The translations under genes were made by a program, and so were the position numbers. This document shows positions 18,041 through 18,780 of a stretch of DNA of 18,780 bases, in pieces. The DNA is taken from the NCBI GenBank assembly GCA_025356695.1, contig JANXSE010000166.1, positions 1 through 18,780 of the forward strand. Direction: 5' to 3'. Every line of letters begins with the position of its first letter. The stretch's first letter is position 1. This DNA comes from Betaproteobacteria bacterium (lineage in GTDB: Bacteria; Pseudomonadota; Gammaproteobacteria; Burkholderiales; SG8-41). The notes beneath the pieces were generated by a model. That model was not told where the DNA came from. It was given only the letters and a program-made list of their open reading frames with translations, and ran no database searches.

Positions 18041-18175
18041 ATGATGACCAACACCAACTTTCAAGATGTGCAGTCGCCTTCTTTTTACAACGCCGCCATC
18101 GTCTTCTTCCATCGCCGACTTCGCGGCGCCCATCCGATTTTTCAAAAACCACATAGCAATCACGCAGCATGCTGA
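18041..18175 (+). CDS. Possible 44-codon small ORF bridging hisH and hisA
   Basis: An ATG-ATG at 18041 opens a frame of 44 codons whose TGA overlaps the hisA start (ATGCTGA). It spans nearly the whole 136-base gap, which is long for this operon. There is no ribosome binding site, and the His residues (4 of the last 21) are scattered, unlike a his leader peptide. I do not recognise the product. It could be a coupling ORF or chance. Confidence 0.2.
   Translation: MMTNTNFQDVQSPSFYNAAIVFFHRRLRGAHPIFQKPHSNHAAC
18113..18128. repeat. Short hairpin in the hisH-hisA gap
   Basis: CGCCG, loop ACTTCG, CGGCG forms a 5-base stem. A T5 run begins nine bases further on, too far for a standard intrinsic terminator. 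hisA starts about 40 bases downstream. Confidence 0.35.
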
Positions 18176-18780
18176 TCATCCCGGCGATTGATCTCAAGGA
18201 CGGCAAGTGTGTGCGCCTGAAACAGGGCGACATGGACGATGCCACGATTTTTTCCGACGATCCCGCGGCCATGGCCGCGCAGTGGGTCAAGCAGGGCGCG
18301 CGGCGCCTGCACGTCGTTGATCTCAACGGTGCGGCCGCCGGCAAACCGAAAAACGAAGCGGGGATCAAGGCGATCCTCGAAGGCGTCAACGGTGCGATAC
18401 CGGTCCAGTTGGGCGGCGGCATCCGCGATCTCGATACCATCGAGCGTTATCTCGACCTCGGCATCAGCTACGTCATCATCGGCACCGCCGCGGTCAAGAC
18501 GCCGGGCTTTCTGCACGATGCCTGCAGCGCTTTCACCGGCCATGTTTACGTCGGACTCGATGCGAGGGACGGCAAGGTGGCGGTTGACGGCTGGTCGAAA
18601 ATGACCGGGCACGATGTGGTCGACCTGGCGAAAAAGTTTGAGGAATACGGCGCCGAAGCGCTGATCTACACCGACATCGGTCGCGACGGCATGCTCACCG
18701 GTGTGAATATCGAAGCGACAGTGGCACTGGCCAAACATCTGACCATGCCGATCATCGCCAGCGGCGGCGTCGCCAATCTC
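18169..18780 (+). CDS. hisA: Phosphoribosylformimino-5-aminoimidazole carboxamide ribotide isomerase, N-terminal part
   Basis: First 204 codons of HisA, cut by the window end. The full protein is usually about 245 aa. It is a TIM-barrel enzyme that isomerises ProFAR to PRFAR by an Amadori rearrangement. The N-terminal [17 protein letters not shown] motif carries the catalytic Asp8. The phosphate-binding [11 protein letters not shown] loop lies at about 81-91, VGLDARDG provides the second Asp (131), and [12 protein letters not shown] at about 167-178 is the family motif that separates HisA from HisF. It is the sixth his gene in the row. hisF probably follows. Confidence 0.96.
   Translation, partial: MLIIPAIDLKDGKCVRLKQGDMDDATIFSDDPAAMAAQWVKQGARRLHVVDLNGAAAGKPKNEAGIKAILEGVNGAIPVQLGGGIRDLDTIERYLDLGISYVIIGTAAVKTPGFLHDACSAFTGHVYVGLDARDGKVAVDGWSKMTGHDVVDLAKKFEEYGAEALIYTDIGRDGMLTGVNIEATVALAKHLTMPIIASGGVANL

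Noticed and set aside
18041..18175. His leader peptide (attenuator) before hisA
   Set aside because: A his attenuator needs a run of His codons at the operon start. Here the four His are spread out and the site is inside the operon.

Overview
The window looks like chromosome of a GC-rich betaproteobacterium. The evidence is the gene order mlaFEDCB, ABC-2 pair, bolA/ibaG, murA, hisGDC-B-HA, the short-form HisG, and the MSHA-type pilus genes. Codon use is uniform and I see no tRNA, rRNA, CRISPR array, insertion sequence or phage signature. There is no gene-free stretch longer than about 160 bases.

Left block, minus strand (1-6161). Reading along transcription there is an orphan ABC-type ATPase, a sigma-54-dependent response regulator, an MshM/ExeA-like ATPase with a C-terminal SPOR-like domain, an MshL-like secretin lipoprotein, and the first 108 codons of a single-pass inner-membrane protein that runs off the window. 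The last four fit an MSHA-type pilus (or related type II-like) assembly locus with its own regulator.

Middle, plus strand (6320-11425). A complete Mla system for retrograde phospholipid transport (mlaF, mlaE, mlaD, mlaC, mlaB) is followed by an ABC-2 exporter pair and a BolA-family gene. Most junctions overlap or are very short. mlaF starts with GTG, mlaE with TTG. The mlaB-exporter gap carries an unusual set of alternating inverted repeats.

Right block, plus strand (11433-18780). murA is followed by a second, free-standing MlaF-type ATPase and then by hisG, hisD, hisC, hisB, hisH and the first 204 codons of hisA. The second MlaF is the most unusual gene here. It is about 61% identical to the first by hand alignment, keeps Walker A, signature and Walker B motifs, but has Tyr in place of the H-loop His, and has no MlaE, MlaD or MlaC of its own beside it.

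The two blocks diverge from 6162-6319, which should hold both promoters. The strongest candidate for something undescribed is the H-loop-altered MlaF paralogue as a possible heterodimer partner or regulator of the upstream Mla transporter.
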